DNA of 64,000 bases from Acinetobacter sp. XS-4 (GCF_023920705.1 NZ_CP094657.1:2356001-2420000), one strand, 5' to 3'. Positions 1-10,711 are shown, counted from the first letter of the stretch. Translations and numbers: made by a program. Notes: a model not told the origin generated them from the sequence alone.

Positions 1-1
1 T

Positions 2-1879
2 GCACTTAATGCAGCTGAGCAAGCTCAATCTGAATGGTCAAATACGCCTAAAGATCAGCGTGCTCAATACTTAAAACGCGCAGCAGACCTCATGGAAGGT
101 CGTATGCAAGAGCTTATGGTTCTTCTAAGCCGTGAAAGTGGTAAAACTTATGCAAATGCGATTGCAGAAGTTCGCGAAGCTGTAGATTTCTTACGTTACT
201 ATGCAACTCAAGTTGAGAACCTTCCTGCAAATACGACAATTCAGCCTTTAGGTACTGTACTTTGTATTAGCCCATGGAACTTCCCTCTTGCCATTTTCTC
301 TGGTCAAATTGCAGCAGCACTAGGCAGCGGTAACTGTGTTATTGCTAAACCTGCTGAACAAACACCTTTAATTGCAGCTCAAGCCGTTCAGATTTTATGG
401 GAAGCTGGTATCCCACATGGTGCTGTACAGCTACTTCCTGGCCGCGGTGAAACAGTAGGTGCTCAGCTTAGCCAAGATAATCGTATCGATGGCATCATGT
501 TTACTGGCTCGACTGAAGTTGCCAAAATTTTACAGAAAACTGTTGCGAAACGTTTATCTGATAATGGTCAATCTATTCCTCTCATTGCAGAGACTGGCGG
601 TCAAAATGCAATGATTGTGGACTCATCAGCATTAACTGAACAAGTTGTACTTGATGTCGTAAGTTCTGCCTTTGATAGCGCGGGTCAGCGTTGTTCTGCT
701 TTACGTATTTTATGTGTGCAGGAAGACAGTGCCACAAGCGTAATTAAAATGCTTAAAGGTGCAATGCAGCAGTTGATCGTAGGTAACCCTGCGATTTTAA
801 AAACTGACATTGGTCCTGTGATTGATAACGAAGCGAAACAGACAATTGACCAACATATCCAGAAAATGAAGTCTAAAGGCTACCCTGTACATCAGTTGAT
901 GTTCGGTGCGACAAGCCAAAATGAATTAGATAAAGGAACATTTGTTGTACCAACAGCAATTGAATTACCTAATCTTGATGATTTGCAACGCGAAGTTTTT
1001 GGTCCAGTTTTACACATCATTACCTATAAGTATGGTGAACTCGAACAACTCATCTCACGTATTAATGCCAAAGGTTATGGTTTAACAATGGGTCTACATA
1101 CCCGTATTGATGAAACCATCCAAACAGTTATTCAACATGCTGAAGTTGGTAACCTTTATATCAACCGTAATATTGTTGGTGCTGTTGTTGGTGTACAACC
1201 GTTCGGTGGTGAAGGCCTATCTGGTACAGGCCCGAAAGCTGGTGGTCCGCTTTACATGTATCGCTTAATGCAGCAGTGTTCAAACAAAGTATTAGCAACA
1301 CCATTTGCTATGAAGAATGAACAAACTGCTTTTGAAGACTTTAACCGTGAGGTTTATCAGAGCTTACAAAATTGGGCGAAACAGCATTTACCACAAGCAA
1401 ATCGTGATATTGAACCATTTGGTGTTGGTAAGTTTTATGAATTACAAGGCCCTACTGGGGAAAGTAACCAATATATTATTTTGCCGCGTCATCGAGTTCT
1501 TTCAATTGCAGACACTGAACAAAATCAATTACATCAATTGCTCGCAATTTTTGCAGTTGGTAGCCAAGCAGCAGTAATGCCAAATAGTCCATTATTGGCA
1601 AAATACAAACAAACCTTGCCAAAAGATGTGCTTGCTGCAATTACTACAGTCAAAAATATCAGTTCTGATGATTTTGATGCAGTTTTACATCATGGTAATC
1701 GTGAAGAAATCTTCTCATTACAGCAAGAAGTTGCTACGCGTTCTGGTGCAATTGTTGGTATTACACATGTTGAGCCGAATGAGAATATTCCACTTGAACG
1801 TTTAGTGATTGAACGTGCAATTAGTGTGAATACAGCTGCGGCTGGTGGTAACGCAAGTTTAATGACAATGTCTGATTAA
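2..1879 (+). CDS. putA: Proline dehydrogenase / P5C dehydrogenase PutA, C-terminal part (5' truncated by window edge)
   Basis: The reading frame is open from base 2, so the gene begins upstream of the window. What remains is the aldehyde dehydrogenase (delta-1-pyrroline-5-carboxylate dehydrogenase) half, which oxidises glutamate semialdehyde to glutamate with NAD in proline catabolism, plus a C-terminal tail. Visible ALDH motifs are SPWNFPLAI, the nucleotide-binding FTGSTEVAK, the general-base region AETGGQNA, and the catalytic-cysteine region SAGQRCSALR, followed by EVFGPVLH. The last ~190 residues match the extra C-terminal domain of long PutA proteins. The proline dehydrogenase domain and any DNA-binding RHH domain would lie outside the window. 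A strong hairpin terminator follows 14 nt after the stop. Confidence 0.95.
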   Translation, partial: ALNAAEQAQSEWSNTPKDQRAQYLKRAADLMEGRMQELMVLLSRESGKTYANAIAEVREAVDFLRYYATQVENLPANTTIQPLGTVLCISPWNFPLAIFSGQIAAALGSGNCVIAKPAEQTPLIAAQAVQILWEAGIPHGAVQLLPGRGETVGAQLSQDNRIDGIMFTGSTEVAKILQKTVAKRLSDNGQSIPLIAETGGQNAMIVDSSALTEQVVLDVVSSAFDSAGQRCSALRILCVQEDSATSVIKMLKGAMQQLIVGNPAILKTDIGPVIDNEAKQTIDQHIQKMKSKGYPVHQLMFGATSQNELDKGTFVVPTAIELPNLDDLQREVFGPVLHIITYKYGELEQLISRINAKGYGLTMGLHTRIDETIQTVIQHAEVGNLYINRNIVGAVVGVQPFGGEGLSGTGPKAGGPLYMYRLMQQCSNKVLATPFAMKNEQTAFEDFNREVYQSLQNWAKQHLPQANRDIEPFGVGKFYELQGPTGESNQYIILPRHRVLSIADTEQNQLHQLLAIFAVGSQAAVMPNSPLLAKYKQTLPKDVLAAITTVKNISSDDFDAVLHHGNREEIFSLQQEVATRSGAIVGITHVEPNENIPLERLVIERAISVNTAAAGGNASLMTMSD

Positions 1880-1893
1880 CCCATAATTTTTCT

Positions 1894-1926
1894 AAAAAGC
1901 CCAAATCTCAGTATTTGGGCTTTTTT
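1894..1926 (+). terminator. Rho-independent terminator of putA
   Basis: A 13-bp perfect stem (1894-1906 with 1913-1925) has a 6-nt loop and ends in a run of T residues. Confidence 0.9.
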
Positions 1927-1984
1927 ATTTAATCAGGTAATCTATTCTTAAATATATAAATTTTATCAAATCGAGATTCTAATA

Positions 1985-2458
1985 ATGGTCTTTTTAGAAC
2001 CAGAACAATATCAACAAAGATGTGCTCAACTTTTTAATTCATATCACAAAGATATTTCCACACTTCTACCATTTGCCCAAATTGAGCATATTGGCTCATC
2101 TGCCATACCGAATGCTATTTCAAAAGGTGATCTAGATATTTACGTTGAAGTTATGCCTGATCAATTTGAATTCGCAATAGCGCAGTTAAAAACACTTAAT
2201 TTTGTAGAGAAGCAAAATACGCTAAGAACAGATGAGCTCTGTATGCTCGAATCACTCAACAACGATAATGTGGCATTTCAAATTGTAGTAACGGATTCAG
2301 TATTCACATTTTTCTTAACATTTAGAAATAAGCTTATGGCTTCTCCAACTCTAGTCAATGAATATAACCAATTAAAATCAAAGTGTAGCCATTTAGACCA
2401 CGATCAATATAGAGCAGTAAAATCAGATTTTATTAATCGTGTTTTGAAGCATCCTTAA
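1985..2458 (+). CDS. GrpB family (UPF0157) nucleotidyltransferase-like protein
   Basis: 157 residues. The segment EHIGSSAIPNAISKGDLDIYVEV (residues ~35-57) is the GrpB/UPF0157 signature, a nucleotidyltransferase-fold motif where GS and the D-x-D pair would hold the metal and nucleotide. The family is cytoplasmic and occurs alone or fused to CoaE; its substrate is not established. It is a single-gene unit between putA and trmA, with no strong Shine-Dalgarno before the ATG. The family call is firm; a biochemical role cannot be read from the sequence. Confidence 0.8.
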   Translation: MVFLEPEQYQQRCAQLFNSYHKDISTLLPFAQIEHIGSSAIPNAISKGDLDIYVEVMPDQFEFAIAQLKTLNFVEKQNTLRTDELCMLESLNNDNVAFQIVVTDSVFTFFLTFRNKLMASPTLVNEYNQLKSKCSHLDHDQYRAVKSDFINRVLKHP

Positions 2459-2564
2459 TTTTAACAATAGTTTTCCTTACTGATATCTAGCTAAAATTGG
2501 CTCCTGTAACCTCGTTTTTTTTGATACCATTCACTATTTGATTCTGTCTAAATTTTCTTTGTCT

Positions 2565-3650
2565 ATGACCTCTTCTTATCATCAACAACTTCAAACTAAA
2601 ATTGACCGCATTACTGCCCAATTTTCTGAATTTACTCCACCTACATTAGAAGTGTTTGAGTCACCTGAACAACATTTCCGTATGCGTGCTGAGTTTCGTA
2701 TCTGGCATACAGAAAATGACATGTTCTATGCTATGTTTGAACGTAACGATGATGACAAGCAGAAAACTGTTGTACGCATTGATGAGTTTCCCATTGCAGA
2801 CCAAAGCATTAATAATTTAATGCCGAAACTTTTGGAAGAACTTAAAGCGGAACCAAAGCTTTCTAGCCGTATATTTGAAGCTGATTTTCTTGCAACACTT
2901 AGCGGAGAAATGTTAGTTACATTAATCTATCACCGCAAACTAGATCAGGAATGGGAACAAGCGGCTAAAGTGCTTGCTGATAAGTTAGACATTAAAATTA
3001 TGGGCCGCAGTCGTGGCCAGAAAATTATTATTGGCGATGACTTTGTTGTAGAAGAATTCGAACTTTTAAACCGTTCATTTAAATACAAACAAATTGAAAG
3101 TAGCTTTACTCAGCCAAATGCACAGGTTTGCAAAAAAATGCTGCAATGGGCATGTGATGCGGCAGAAGGATCAAAAAAACACTTATTAGAGCTATACTGT
3201 GGTAACGGCAACTTCACTCTTCCGCTTTCTCTAAAGTTTGAACGCGTTTTGGCAACAGAACTTGCCAAATCTTCCGTTTATGCTGCTCAATGGAATATCG
3301 AACAAAACCAGATTGATAACATTCAAGTAGCACGTCTTTCAGCTGAAGAATTCACTCAAGCTTATCAAGGCGAACGCGAATTCCGCCGCCTACAAGAAGC
3401 GAATATTGATATTCAGAGTTATGATTTTGATACCGTATTTGTCGATCCCCCACGTGCAGGAATTGATGATGAAACTTTGAAATTATTACAAGGCTTTGAG
3501 CGTATTATTTATATTTCATGCAACCCAGATACACTGCATGAGAACTTAAAAATATTAGGTTTAACTCACCGTATTACCAAGTTTGCATTGTTCGATCAAT
3601 TCCCATACACCCATCATGTTGAGTCAGGTGTATTACTTGAGAAGATTTAA
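2565..3650 (+). CDS. trmA: tRNA (uracil-5-)-methyltransferase TrmA
   Basis: This SAM-dependent enzyme makes ribothymidine at position 54 of the tRNA T-loop. From ATG 2565 it has 361 residues, the usual TrmA length. The open frame runs up to a TTG at 2538, but the extra nine residues do not look like TrmA. Motifs seen: [13 protein letters not shown], the SAM-binding [22 protein letters not shown], and [11 protein letters not shown] with the nucleophilic cysteine. The end [15 protein letters not shown] is typical of the family. It is monocistronic, with a perfect terminator 25 nt downstream. Confidence 0.96.
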   Translation: MTSSYHQQLQTKIDRITAQFSEFTPPTLEVFESPEQHFRMRAEFRIWHTENDMFYAMFERNDDDKQKTVVRIDEFPIADQSINNLMPKLLEELKAEPKLSSRIFEADFLATLSGEMLVTLIYHRKLDQEWEQAAKVLADKLDIKIMGRSRGQKIIIGDDFVVEEFELLNRSFKYKQIESSFTQPNAQVCKKMLQWACDAAEGSKKHLLELYCGNGNFTLPLSLKFERVLATELAKSSVYAAQWNIEQNQIDNIQVARLSAEEFTQAYQGEREFRRLQEANIDIQSYDFDTVFVDPPRAGIDDETLKLLQGFERIIYISCNPDTLHENLKILGLTHRITKFALFDQFPYTHHVESGVLLEKI

Positions 3651-3675
3651 ACAAAATCTTTCATTGTAATTTTTT

Positions 3676-3706
3676 AAATAAGGAGGTTTTATACCTCCTT
3701 ATTTTT
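3676..3706 (+). terminator. Rho-independent terminator of trmA
   Basis: An 11-bp perfect stem (3676-3686 with 3694-3704) has a 7-nt loop. The descending arm ends in a T run. Confidence 0.88.
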
Positions 3707-3898
3707 TAAAGATTTATTGGTTAAGTATTTAAATTTTCAAAAAATATCAAGTCATCTGTCCGTCATAATTTCGTTTAACTCGAGCATTCCTATCGAAAAT
3801 TCTTGAGTTCAATTGGTGGATTTATCACTTATAGAGACTTGTATTTTATTTTAAATTGGCTATATTTCGAGCTATGTTAGGTTGTATATGAAGGCTCT

Positions 3899-4129
3899 AT
3901 GAGTTTTTGGCAAAAGCTGTTCTTAGCAGATCAACAGCATAACGAGCATAAAAACCAAACTGCTTGTGTTGAAAATGACTGCTCATGTAAAACAAATGAA
4001 CAACTTCTAAGTGCGCTTGCGCTAGCAACAGATGAAGATGTCATTAAGGGAATCAAAAAAGTTCTTATTTCCCGTGGTTATAGCCGAAAAGAGTTAAATG
4101 AACTCACTCAAAAACCATCTATTCACTAA
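3899..4129 (+). CDS. Small hypothetical protein, 76 aa
   Basis: I do not recognise a named family. The protein is soluble, with a polar N-terminal third holding three cysteines (ENDCSC pattern near residues 24-31) and a helical C-terminal half (EQLLSALALATDEDVIKGIKKVLISRGYSRKEL). The 248-bp leader 3651-3898 holds only the trmA terminator and AT-rich sequence. It ends at a hairpin terminator shared with the convergent gene. Coding-like composition and the clean terminator support a real gene; the function is unknown. Confidence 0.7.
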   Translation: MSFWQKLFLADQQHNEHKNQTACVENDCSCKTNEQLLSALALATDEDVIKGIKKVLISRGYSRKELNELTQKPSIH

Positions 4130-4130
4130 T

Positions 4131-4159
4131 AAAAAAGCCAGTCTTGTACTGGCTTTTTT
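4131..4159. terminator. Bidirectional terminator between convergent genes
   Basis: A 12-bp perfect stem (4131-4142 with 4148-4159) has a 5-nt loop, with A-run and T-run on opposite sides. It can serve both the 76-aa gene and the minus-strand gene ending at 4165. Confidence 0.9.
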
Positions 4160-4164
4160 ATATT

Positions 4165-4911
4165 TCACTTTAATCGACAAGCTGTCTGGTCGACCCACCC
4201 AACAATTGGGCCCATTTCAAATAGTTGATCATTACGCTTTGTCTTTTGAACATATAAACTAGAAATAGAACCATCAAGATATAAAGCCTGCTCTACCTTA
4301 AGATTCCTTTGAAAGAACTGAGCAAAGTTGTAGAAACTCACGCTATTCTTCGATATTACAAAATACAATTTATTATTTCGAATACCGACACCATTACGAA
4401 TTTTATTTGATTGAGAATCTGGTAAAAAAAGGGAATTTATCTTTCCATTAATTACTAACATCGGGCCAGATTGTGTCGCATACTCAACGTTAAAATCCCG
4501 TTGGCTATATTGCTGTGTTGTTAAAATAAAGGCCTGTTTTTTATTCCAAGCTAGCACACCATTAGGCTGTAAAAAGAAATTTCCCAATCCTTTATTTTCA
4601 TTTAATGGTTGAATCACCTTATCTTGTTCAACATAGAGTCCTACTGGAGAAAATCCGGGATGAAACATCCCTGCATTCATTGCGAAAGAAAGTCGCTCAC
4701 ATTGTTTTAATTGGTCCTGAACATTATTAAAGCTTTTGTAATACTGTTGATTATTAGAATTTTTAAGGAACAAGCGCAACTGTTTTAAATTGCTAATTGA
4801 AAGCACATCATATTGGTCACTTTCTGCGGTTTTAATTTGCTGGTGTTCTATCGCGTAGACAGACTGAATCAAAAGCCCATATATTGTTAAACACCAGATC
4901 ACCCATTTCAT
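4165..4911 (-). CDS. Phosphodiester glycosidase (NAGPA/DUF2233) family exported protein
   Basis: 248 residues with a signal peptide (MKWVIWCLTIYGLLIQSVYA, cleavage likely after YA). The body has the DUF2233/NAGPA layout: FAMNAGMFHPGFSPVGLYVE, a central ATQSGPMLVINGKIN, RNGVGIRNNKLYFVIS, and the C-terminal ALYLDGSISSLYV. In characterised members this domain cleaves phosphodiester-linked sugars (mannose-6-phosphate uncovering enzyme; bacterial homologues act on envelope glycans). The likely location is the periplasm; the substrate is unknown. It is a single gene, convergent with the 76-aa gene. Confidence 0.82.
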   Translation of the reverse strand: MKWVIWCLTIYGLLIQSVYAIEHQQIKTAESDQYDVLSISNLKQLRLFLKNSNNQQYYKSFNNVQDQLKQCERLSFAMNAGMFHPGFSPVGLYVEQDKVIQPLNENKGLGNFFLQPNGVLAWNKKQAFILTTQQYSQRDFNVEYATQSGPMLVINGKINSLFLPDSQSNKIRNGVGIRNNKLYFVISKNSVSFYNFAQFFQRNLKVEQALYLDGSISSLYVQKTKRNDQLFEMGPIVGWVDQTACRLK

Positions 4912-5104
4912 TTAATACCACCAGACATGACATTTTTCCTTCATATTAAATCTTTAAATTATATACAATAAACGTAAATAAATTGGGTATGTATCAAACT
5001 CATTCATTCGACGTAATCAATACACTCCGCATTGCTGATATTGGTTATAATGGTTAGCAGCTTTTCAATAAAAGCCATCTACACTTTATTGGATCAGCGT
5101 AAGC

Positions 5105-5695
5105 ATGCAGCAACCGAATAAGCGCTACCCTCTAGGGGCTCATCTCATCGTAAAGCATCTCGGCTATAGCCATCATGGTATATATGCTGGGAGAGGCCGA
5201 GTTATCCATTATTCTGGCTTAGCGCATTTCATCAAGAAACGGCCAATTGAAATCACTTCAATAGATGCTTTCTCGCATGGCAAAAAAATTCATGTTCGCT
5301 CTTATGACACGCCGCGATACAAAGGAAAAGCTATCGTGCGCCGGATGCGTTCACGTATGCATGAAAACCACTACCACCTAATTATTAACAACTGTGAACA
5401 TTTATGTAGTTGGGCAATCACTGGAGTAGAAAGTAGTACTCAAGTTGAACGTATGATGCATCGATTAACGACGATTGGCTATGTAAGCTCAATCATGAGC
5501 TATATGAATGGTATGATGCTCACTGTGGCAACAACATGTTTTGCTCTTGTTCTATATATTAAAAAGAAATTACGCGATCAGGCAAAAATGAAGGTCCCTA
5601 CTTACCAATTCCTAAGAGAAAAATCTGAAAAAAGGAATATTGATCCTTCAGTCCCTTTAGTATTTATAGATCCAGATAAAAAAGAACCAATTTAA
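5105..5695 (+). CDS. LRAT/NC-domain (NlpC/P60-superfamily-like) protein
   Basis: 196 residues. The N-terminal ~110 residues carry LGAHLIVKHLGYSHHGIYAG with the conserved histidine, and IINNCEHLCSWAITG with the NCEH cysteine motif. This is the circularly permuted NlpC/P60 fold of lecithin:retinol acyltransferase and H-REV107 proteins. A hydrophobic segment near residues 138-153 (MMLTVATTCFALVLYI) followed by KKK could anchor it in the membrane. Catalysis on lipid or amide bonds is inferred from the His/Cys pair; the substrate is unknown. It is monocistronic with a hairpin terminator shared with yceI. Confidence 0.82.
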   Translation: MQQPNKRYPLGAHLIVKHLGYSHHGIYAGRGRVIHYSGLAHFIKKRPIEITSIDAFSHGKKIHVRSYDTPRYKGKAIVRRMRSRMHENHYHLIINNCEHLCSWAITGVESSTQVERMMHRLTTIGYVSSIMSYMNGMMLTVATTCFALVLYIKKKLRDQAKMKVPTYQFLREKSEKRNIDPSVPLVFIDPDKKEPI

Positions 5696-5697
5696 TA

Positions 5698-5725
5698 AAA
5701 AAGCCCTCAAAAATGAGGGCTTTTT
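5698..5725. terminator. Bidirectional terminator between LRAT-like gene and yceI
   Basis: A 12-bp perfect stem (5698-5709 with 5714-5725) has a 4-nt A loop, with A and T runs on the two sides. Confidence 0.9.
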
Positions 5726-5739
5726 AAAAAACTTAAAAC

Positions 5740-6321
5740 TTATTTTTTATCAACTTTTGCTTCAGTCGTAATGTTTACAGTGATTTTATCACCCACGTTT
5801 GGAACGTAGTTACCTAGACCAAAGTCAGAGCGTTTGAATGAAGTTGTAGCATTGAAACCAATCGCTGGTACTTTTGCCATTGGGTGTTCACCTTGCTTGT
5901 TTAAAACAGCGTCAAGCACTACAGGCTTAGTTACACCTTTAACAGTTAAGTCACCAGTAATTTTAAAGTGCTTTTTGTCTTTAGTTTCAACTTTAGTACT
6001 TTTAAAAGTAATGTTTGGATATTTAGCTGCATTAAACCAAGCTTCTTCTTGGAACTCTTTATCCAAAGCAGGAACGTTTGTATTTACACTGCTTAAAGGG
6101 ATAGTCACATTAACAGATGAGTTTGCTGGTTTAGCATTATCAACTTTAATTACACCTTGGATATCCGAGAAGTTAGCGCTTGGCGTAGAGAAACCAAAGT
6201 GATTCCACGAGAAAACAGTAGCTGTATGTGTAGGATCAATTTTGTAGTCAACTGGCGCAGCTAAAGTAACTGAGCTAGCCAATGCTACTGCCAAACCGAA
6301 GCTTAATGTTTTAAGATGCAT
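5740..6321 (-). CDS. yceI: YceI family periplasmic lipocalin-like protein
   Basis: 193 residues with a cleaved signal peptide (ending VTLAAP). The mature part starts VDYKIDPTHTATVFSWNHFGFS and continues NFSDIQGVIKVD, which is the YceI isoprenoid-binding beta-barrel signature. FKSTKVE, GDLTVKGVTKPVVLD and FKRSDFGLGNYVPNVGDKI complete the family pattern. YceI proteins bind polyprenoids in the periplasm; the E. coli member responds to base and osmotic stress. An AAGGA Shine-Dalgarno lies 8 nt before ATG 6321. It is divergent from osmC across ~220 bp. Confidence 0.92.
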   Translation of the reverse strand: MHLKTLSFGLAVALASSVTLAAPVDYKIDPTHTATVFSWNHFGFSTPSANFSDIQGVIKVDNAKPANSSVNVTIPLSSVNTNVPALDKEFQEEAWFNAAKYPNITFKSTKVETKDKKHFKITGDLTVKGVTKPVVLDAVLNKQGEHPMAKVPAIGFNATTSFKRSDFGLGNYVPNVGDKITVNITTEAKVDKK

Positions 6322-6539
6322 TTTTCGTATCCTTTATTGATATAGTCGTTAGTGTATACATCAAGTAATTTAATTCACTATTCTTTATAAAACGATATGT
6401 TTCATCCATGCAACAATAAAAGCGTTACAGTTATTATTTAAAAACAATATTATAAAGTACAGGTACTTTCGTACCGTGTTTAGATTCTCAAATTAATTCG
6501 TTATTACTTCGACTTTATTGATCAATAACAAGGTAAAAC

Positions 6540-6947
6540 ATGGCTAATACTGCTCAAGCACAAAGTACTTCGACTCCATATCGAGTAACTCTGACCGACC
6601 CTTCAGGTCACCAATGGTTTGCTGATGAACCTACAGACAAAGGTGGTCTAGATACTGCTCCAAACCCAGTTCAAATATTACTGTCTGCTTTAGGGGCTTG
6701 TACCACCATTACACTAGAAATGTATGCGAATCTTAAAGGTATTAAGATTGATCATGTTCAAGTGGACTTAGCATTAAACCCAAATGGTGAACCAGAAAAA
6801 GGGCAAAATAATATTGAACGCAAAATCACCCTCAAAGGTGAATTCACTGAAGACCAACACAAGCGTTTATTAAAAGTTGCTGAAAACTGCCCTATTCATA
6901 AATTACTGACGTCTCAAATCAATATTCAAACCGAACTTAGCATTTAA
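6540..6947 (+). CDS. OsmC family peroxide-reducing protein
   Basis: 135 residues. The two redox cysteines of OsmC/Ohr proteins are present: C54 in LLSALGACTTITLEMYA and C117 in AENCPIHKLL. These peroxidases reduce organic hydroperoxides using dihydrolipoyl or thiol reductants. The sequence DEPTDKGGLDTAPNPVQILLSALGAC fits the YhfA/OsmC-like branch better than Ohr. An AAGG ribosome-binding site precedes the ATG. It ends at a strong terminator shared with tkt. Confidence 0.88.
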   Translation: MANTAQAQSTSTPYRVTLTDPSGHQWFADEPTDKGGLDTAPNPVQILLSALGACTTITLEMYANLKGIKIDHVQVDLALNPNGEPEKGQNNIERKITLKGEFTEDQHKRLLKVAENCPIHKLLTSQINIQTELSI

Positions 6948-6960
6948 CCTTTCAAATATA

Positions 6961-6990
6961 AAAAAAGCGCTCCATAAAGAGCGCTTTTTT
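6961..6990. terminator. Bidirectional terminator between osmC-like gene and tkt
   Basis: A 12-bp perfect stem (6961-6972 with 6979-6990) has a 6-nt loop, with A6 and T6 flanks. Confidence 0.9.
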
Positions 6991-7005
6991 ACACTACTTT
7001 AATAT

Positions 7006-8994
7006 TTAAGCAGTTAATTCTTTTACTGCTGCAACAACAGCTTCAGTTGTAATACCGAAGAATTGGAACAAATCTTTTGCTGGCGCAGACTCACCATAAG
7101 TTGTCATACCAATTACTTTGCCATCAAGACCAACAAATTTCCACCAGTAGTCAACATGAGCAGCTTCAACCGCAACACGTGCACGAATGTGAGCTGGTAA
7201 TACAGCTTCACGATATGCAGCGTCTTGTTTCATAAATTCTTCTGCACATGGCATAGAAACTACACGCACACCATCAAGTTGAGCATAAGCTTCCATTGCT
7301 AAAGAAATTTCAGAACCAGTTGCAATAATGATTGCTTTCAATTCGCCTTTTTCTTGAGCAAGAACATAACCACCTTTTGTAACATTTTGAATTTGTTCTT
7401 CAGAACGTGTTTGGAATGGTAAGTTTTGACGAGAGAAAATAAGTGCTGTAGGGCCATCTTTACGCTCTAAAGCAGATTTCCATGCAGTAGCAGTTTCAAC
7501 AGTATCAGCAGGACGCCATGTATTTAGGTTCGGTGTACCACGTAAAGAAGCAATTTGTTCGATTGGTTGGTGAGTTGGACCATCTTCACCTAAACCAATT
7601 GAGTCATGTGTATAAACATGAATTACACGTTGTTTCATCAATGCAGACATACGTACTGCATTACGCGCATATTCCATAAACATTAAGAATGTTGCAACGT
7701 AAGGAACAAAACCACCATGCAATGCAACGCCATTCGCAATTGCAGTCATACCGAACTCACGTACGCCATAGTATACGTAGTTACCAGCTGGGTTTTCTTG
7801 AATGCCTTGGCAACCTTTCCAAAGCGTTAAGTTAGAACCAGCTAAGTCAGCAGAACCACCTAGTAATTCAGGCAATAAAGGACCAAATGCTTGTAATGTG
7901 TTTTGGCTCGCTTTACGTGTTGCGATGGTTTCGCCTTTCGCATTTGTTTCACGAATGAATGCATCTGCTTGCGCTGCAAATTCTGCTGGTAAGTCACCGC
8001 TAATACGACGAAGTAACTCAGCTGCTTCAGTTGGATATTTTGCTTGATACTGTGCAAATACCGCATCCCAAGCTGCTTCAGATTCAGTACCTTTTGGTTT
8101 CGCGTCCCATGCAGCATATACATCAGCAGGAATAACGAATGCTTCTTCTTTCCAGCCTAATGCTTCACGAGTTAGAGTAATCTCATCTTTACCTAATGGC
8201 GCACCATGACAGTCTTCTTTACCTTGTTTATTTGGTGAACCTAAACCAATAATTGTTTTACACATAATGATTGTTGGTTTTTGAGTTTCAGCTTTTGCTT
8301 CGATTGTCGCTTGACGAATCGCATCAGCATCATGCCCATCAACACGAAGAACTTGCCAACCATAGGCTTTAAAACGCTCTTCTGTATCATCGCTGAACCA
8401 GCCTTCTACTTCACCATCAATTGAAATGCCATTGTCATCATAATAAGCAATCAACTTACCAAGTTGTAATGTGCCAGCTAAAGAACATACTTCGTGAGAA
8501 ATACCTTCCATTAAACAGCCATCACCCAAGAAACAGTAAGTGAAATGGTCTACAACGTTTAAATCATCTTTATTGAACTGAGCAGCTAAAGTCTTTTCTG
8601 CTAAAGCAAAACCAACAGCATTTGCAATACCTTGACCTAAAGGACCAGTTGTTGTTTCGATACCTGGTGCATAACCATATTCAGGGTGACCAGGAGTTTT
8701 AGAATGTAATTGACGGAACTGTTTTAAATCTTCAATTGAAAGATCATAACCTGTTAAATGAAGCAAAGCGTATTGCAACATTGAACCATGGCCGTTTGAT
8801 AAAACGAAACGGTCGCGGTTTGCCCATTGTGGATTAGTTGGGTTGTGATTTAAAAACTCGCGCCAGACGACGTCAGCAATATCTGCCATCCCCATTGGAG
8901 CACCAGGATGCCCTGAGTTTGCCTGTTGCACAGCATCCATTGCCAATACACGAATTGCATTTGCAATACGACGTTCGTTTAAAGGGGTCGTCAT
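7006..8994 (-). CDS. tkt: Transketolase
   Basis: Thiamine-diphosphate enzyme of the non-oxidative pentose phosphate pathway that transfers two-carbon units between ketose and aldose phosphates. From ATG 8994 it has 662 residues, the family norm. A TTG at 9009 would add five residues, but [15 protein letters not shown] is the natural start. Motifs: [14 protein letters not shown], the TPP-binding [12 protein letters not shown], the substrate His region [15 protein letters not shown], and the pyrimidine-domain [12 protein letters not shown], followed by [16 protein letters not shown]. It is transcribed alone, divergent from metK. Confidence 0.96.
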   Translation of the reverse strand: MTTPLNERRIANAIRVLAMDAVQQANSGHPGAPMGMADIADVVWREFLNHNPTNPQWANRDRFVLSNGHGSMLQYALLHLTGYDLSIEDLKQFRQLHSKTPGHPEYGYAPGIETTTGPLGQGIANAVGFALAEKTLAAQFNKDDLNVVDHFTYCFLGDGCLMEGISHEVCSLAGTLQLGKLIAYYDDNGISIDGEVEGWFSDDTEERFKAYGWQVLRVDGHDADAIRQATIEAKAETQKPTIIMCKTIIGLGSPNKQGKEDCHGAPLGKDEITLTREALGWKEEAFVIPADVYAAWDAKPKGTESEAAWDAVFAQYQAKYPTEAAELLRRISGDLPAEFAAQADAFIRETNAKGETIATRKASQNTLQAFGPLLPELLGGSADLAGSNLTLWKGCQGIQENPAGNYVYYGVREFGMTAIANGVALHGGFVPYVATFLMFMEYARNAVRMSALMKQRVIHVYTHDSIGLGEDGPTHQPIEQIASLRGTPNLNTWRPADTVETATAWKSALERKDGPTALIFSRQNLPFQTRSEEQIQNVTKGGYVLAQEKGELKAIIIATGSEISLAMEAYAQLDGVRVVSMPCAEEFMKQDAAYREAVLPAHIRARVAVEAAHVDYWWKFVGLDGKVIGMTTYGESAPAKDLFQFFGITTEAVVAAVKELTA

Positions 8995-9532
8995 AAGATC
9001 AGAATCCAATTTTAATAGATTGATGAAAAGAAGAAGATGAATAACAATTCAATGCCGCTATATTGTCTTAAAAAAAAGGCTGAGGGTAAACCCCAACATA
9101 GTATATTTCTTTATTTTTAACCGTTTCTTGGTTACACAAAAAACATTTGGACCTTTAAGTTATACAAAACAGGGGTCCTTTTCTTAAATACTGCTCCCCT
9201 ATACGAACAGGCAGTTCTATTAGACTTTGATATATAGATAAAATATTGTGAAATCTCTATCAAGATCGATCATGTTTCTTTTCTTTAAAATCCGACTTAT
9301 AAGATATAATCTTTTTGTTAATTCATATGTCTAAAAAATACACTAACAACACGTTGTTGAAATACCAATACTTTAAATAAAAACTCTTTATATCAATTTT
9401 ACTAATACACTTATCAATTAAAACACAGTATAAATGAAACAAATTCATGCTTTTTGGTCAGTATGAACTGGTCCTCAAGCTCAAGTCGATGTAACATATT
9501 ATGTCTTTTGAAATAACCAAGATAGGACTTTC
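8995..9532. other. Intergenic region between divergent tkt and metK (538 bp)
   Basis: AT-rich with no convincing small ORF. It must hold the promoters of tkt (minus) and metK (plus). I looked for a SAM-responsive riboswitch upstream of metK and could not see one. The only structure close to metK is a weak CAGT/ACTG hairpin near 9460-9475. Confidence 0.5.
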
Positions 9533-10699
9533 ATGCGCGAGTACGCTGTTTTTACCTCGGAATCTGTAAGCGAAGGTCATCCCGATAAAATGGCCGACCA
9601 AATTAGCGACGCTATTTTGGATGCAATCTTAAAAGAAGACCCATACGCACGTGTTGCTTGTGAAACACTGGTAAAAACAGGCGCTGTTGTACTTGCTGGT
9701 GAAGTAACAACGACTGCTAATATTGATGTTGAAGCTGTTGTTCGTAATACCGTTAACGGTATTGGATATCACCACTCTGATCTTGGCTTTGATGGATCAA
9801 CATGTGCTGTAATCAATATGATTGGTAAACAGTCACCAGAGATTGCACAAGGTGTAGACCGTCAAAAACCTGAAGATCAAGGTGCCGGTGACCAAGGTTT
9901 GATGTTCGGTTATGCAAGCCGTGAAACAGATGTGTTAATGCCTGCTCCGATTTCTTATGCTCACCGTTTAATGGAACGTCAGGCTGAACTTCGTCGCTCA
10001 GGCGCACTCCCATGGTTACGCCCAGATGCAAAAAGCCAAGTTACCTTTGCATATGAAAATGGCAAGCCTGTACGTCTAGATGCGGTCGTTTTGTCTACTC
10101 AACATGATCCTGAAATTACTCAAAGCCAGCTTAAAGAAGCGATCATTGAGGAAATTATCAAGCCGATCATTCCTGCTGAAATGTTCCATGCTGCTACTAA
10201 GTTCCATATTAACCCAACGGGTATGTTCGTTATTGGCGGACCTGTGGGTGACTGTGGTTTAACAGGCCGTAAAATTATTGTAGATACCTATGGTGGCATG
10301 GCTCGTCACGGCGGTGGTGCTTTCTCTGGTAAAGATCCATCTAAAGTTGACCGTTCTGCTGCATATGCTGGTCGTTATGTTGCAAAGAATATTGTAGCTG
10401 CGGGTCTTGCTGACAAATGTGAAATTCAGGTGAGTTACGCAATTGGTGTAGCAGAACCTACTTCAATTTCAATTAATACATTTGGTACAGCAAAAGTTTC
10501 TGATGAGTTGATTATTCAACTTGTGCGTGATCATTTCGATTTAAGACCGTTTGGTATTACTCGTATGCTGGATCTTATTCAGCCAATGTATAAACAAACT
10601 GCGGCTTATGGCCACTTTGGTCGCGAAGGATCAGACACTGCATTTACATGGGAAAAAACTGATAAAGTTGATGCCCTTAAAGATGCTGCTGGCCTCTAA
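9533..10699 (+). CDS. metK: S-adenosylmethionine synthase
   Basis: This enzyme makes SAM from methionine and ATP. It has 388 residues, the normal length. Signature motifs are [20 protein letters not shown] near the N-terminus (H16, D18 and K19 of the ATP/methionine site), [12 protein letters not shown], and the glycine-rich [19 protein letters not shown] loop. It is monocistronic, with a terminator 13 nt after the stop. The long 5' region suggests regulated expression, but no recognisable element is visible. Confidence 0.97.
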   Translation: MREYAVFTSESVSEGHPDKMADQISDAILDAILKEDPYARVACETLVKTGAVVLAGEVTTTANIDVEAVVRNTVNGIGYHHSDLGFDGSTCAVINMIGKQSPEIAQGVDRQKPEDQGAGDQGLMFGYASRETDVLMPAPISYAHRLMERQAELRRSGALPWLRPDAKSQVTFAYENGKPVRLDAVVLSTQHDPEITQSQLKEAIIEEIIKPIIPAEMFHAATKFHINPTGMFVIGGPVGDCGLTGRKIIVDTYGGMARHGGGAFSGKDPSKVDRSAAYAGRYVAKNIVAAGLADKCEIQVSYAIGVAEPTSISINTFGTAKVSDELIIQLVRDHFDLRPFGITRMLDLIQPMYKQTAAYGHFGREGSDTAFTWEKTDKVDALKDAAGL

Positions 10700-10711
10700 T
10701 ATAAAGTCATC

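Noticed and set aside
9400..9532. SAM riboswitch upstream of metK
   Set aside because: I looked for a multi-stem aptamer and found only a weak CAGT/ACTG hairpin. No known SAM riboswitch core is visible, so it is not reported.
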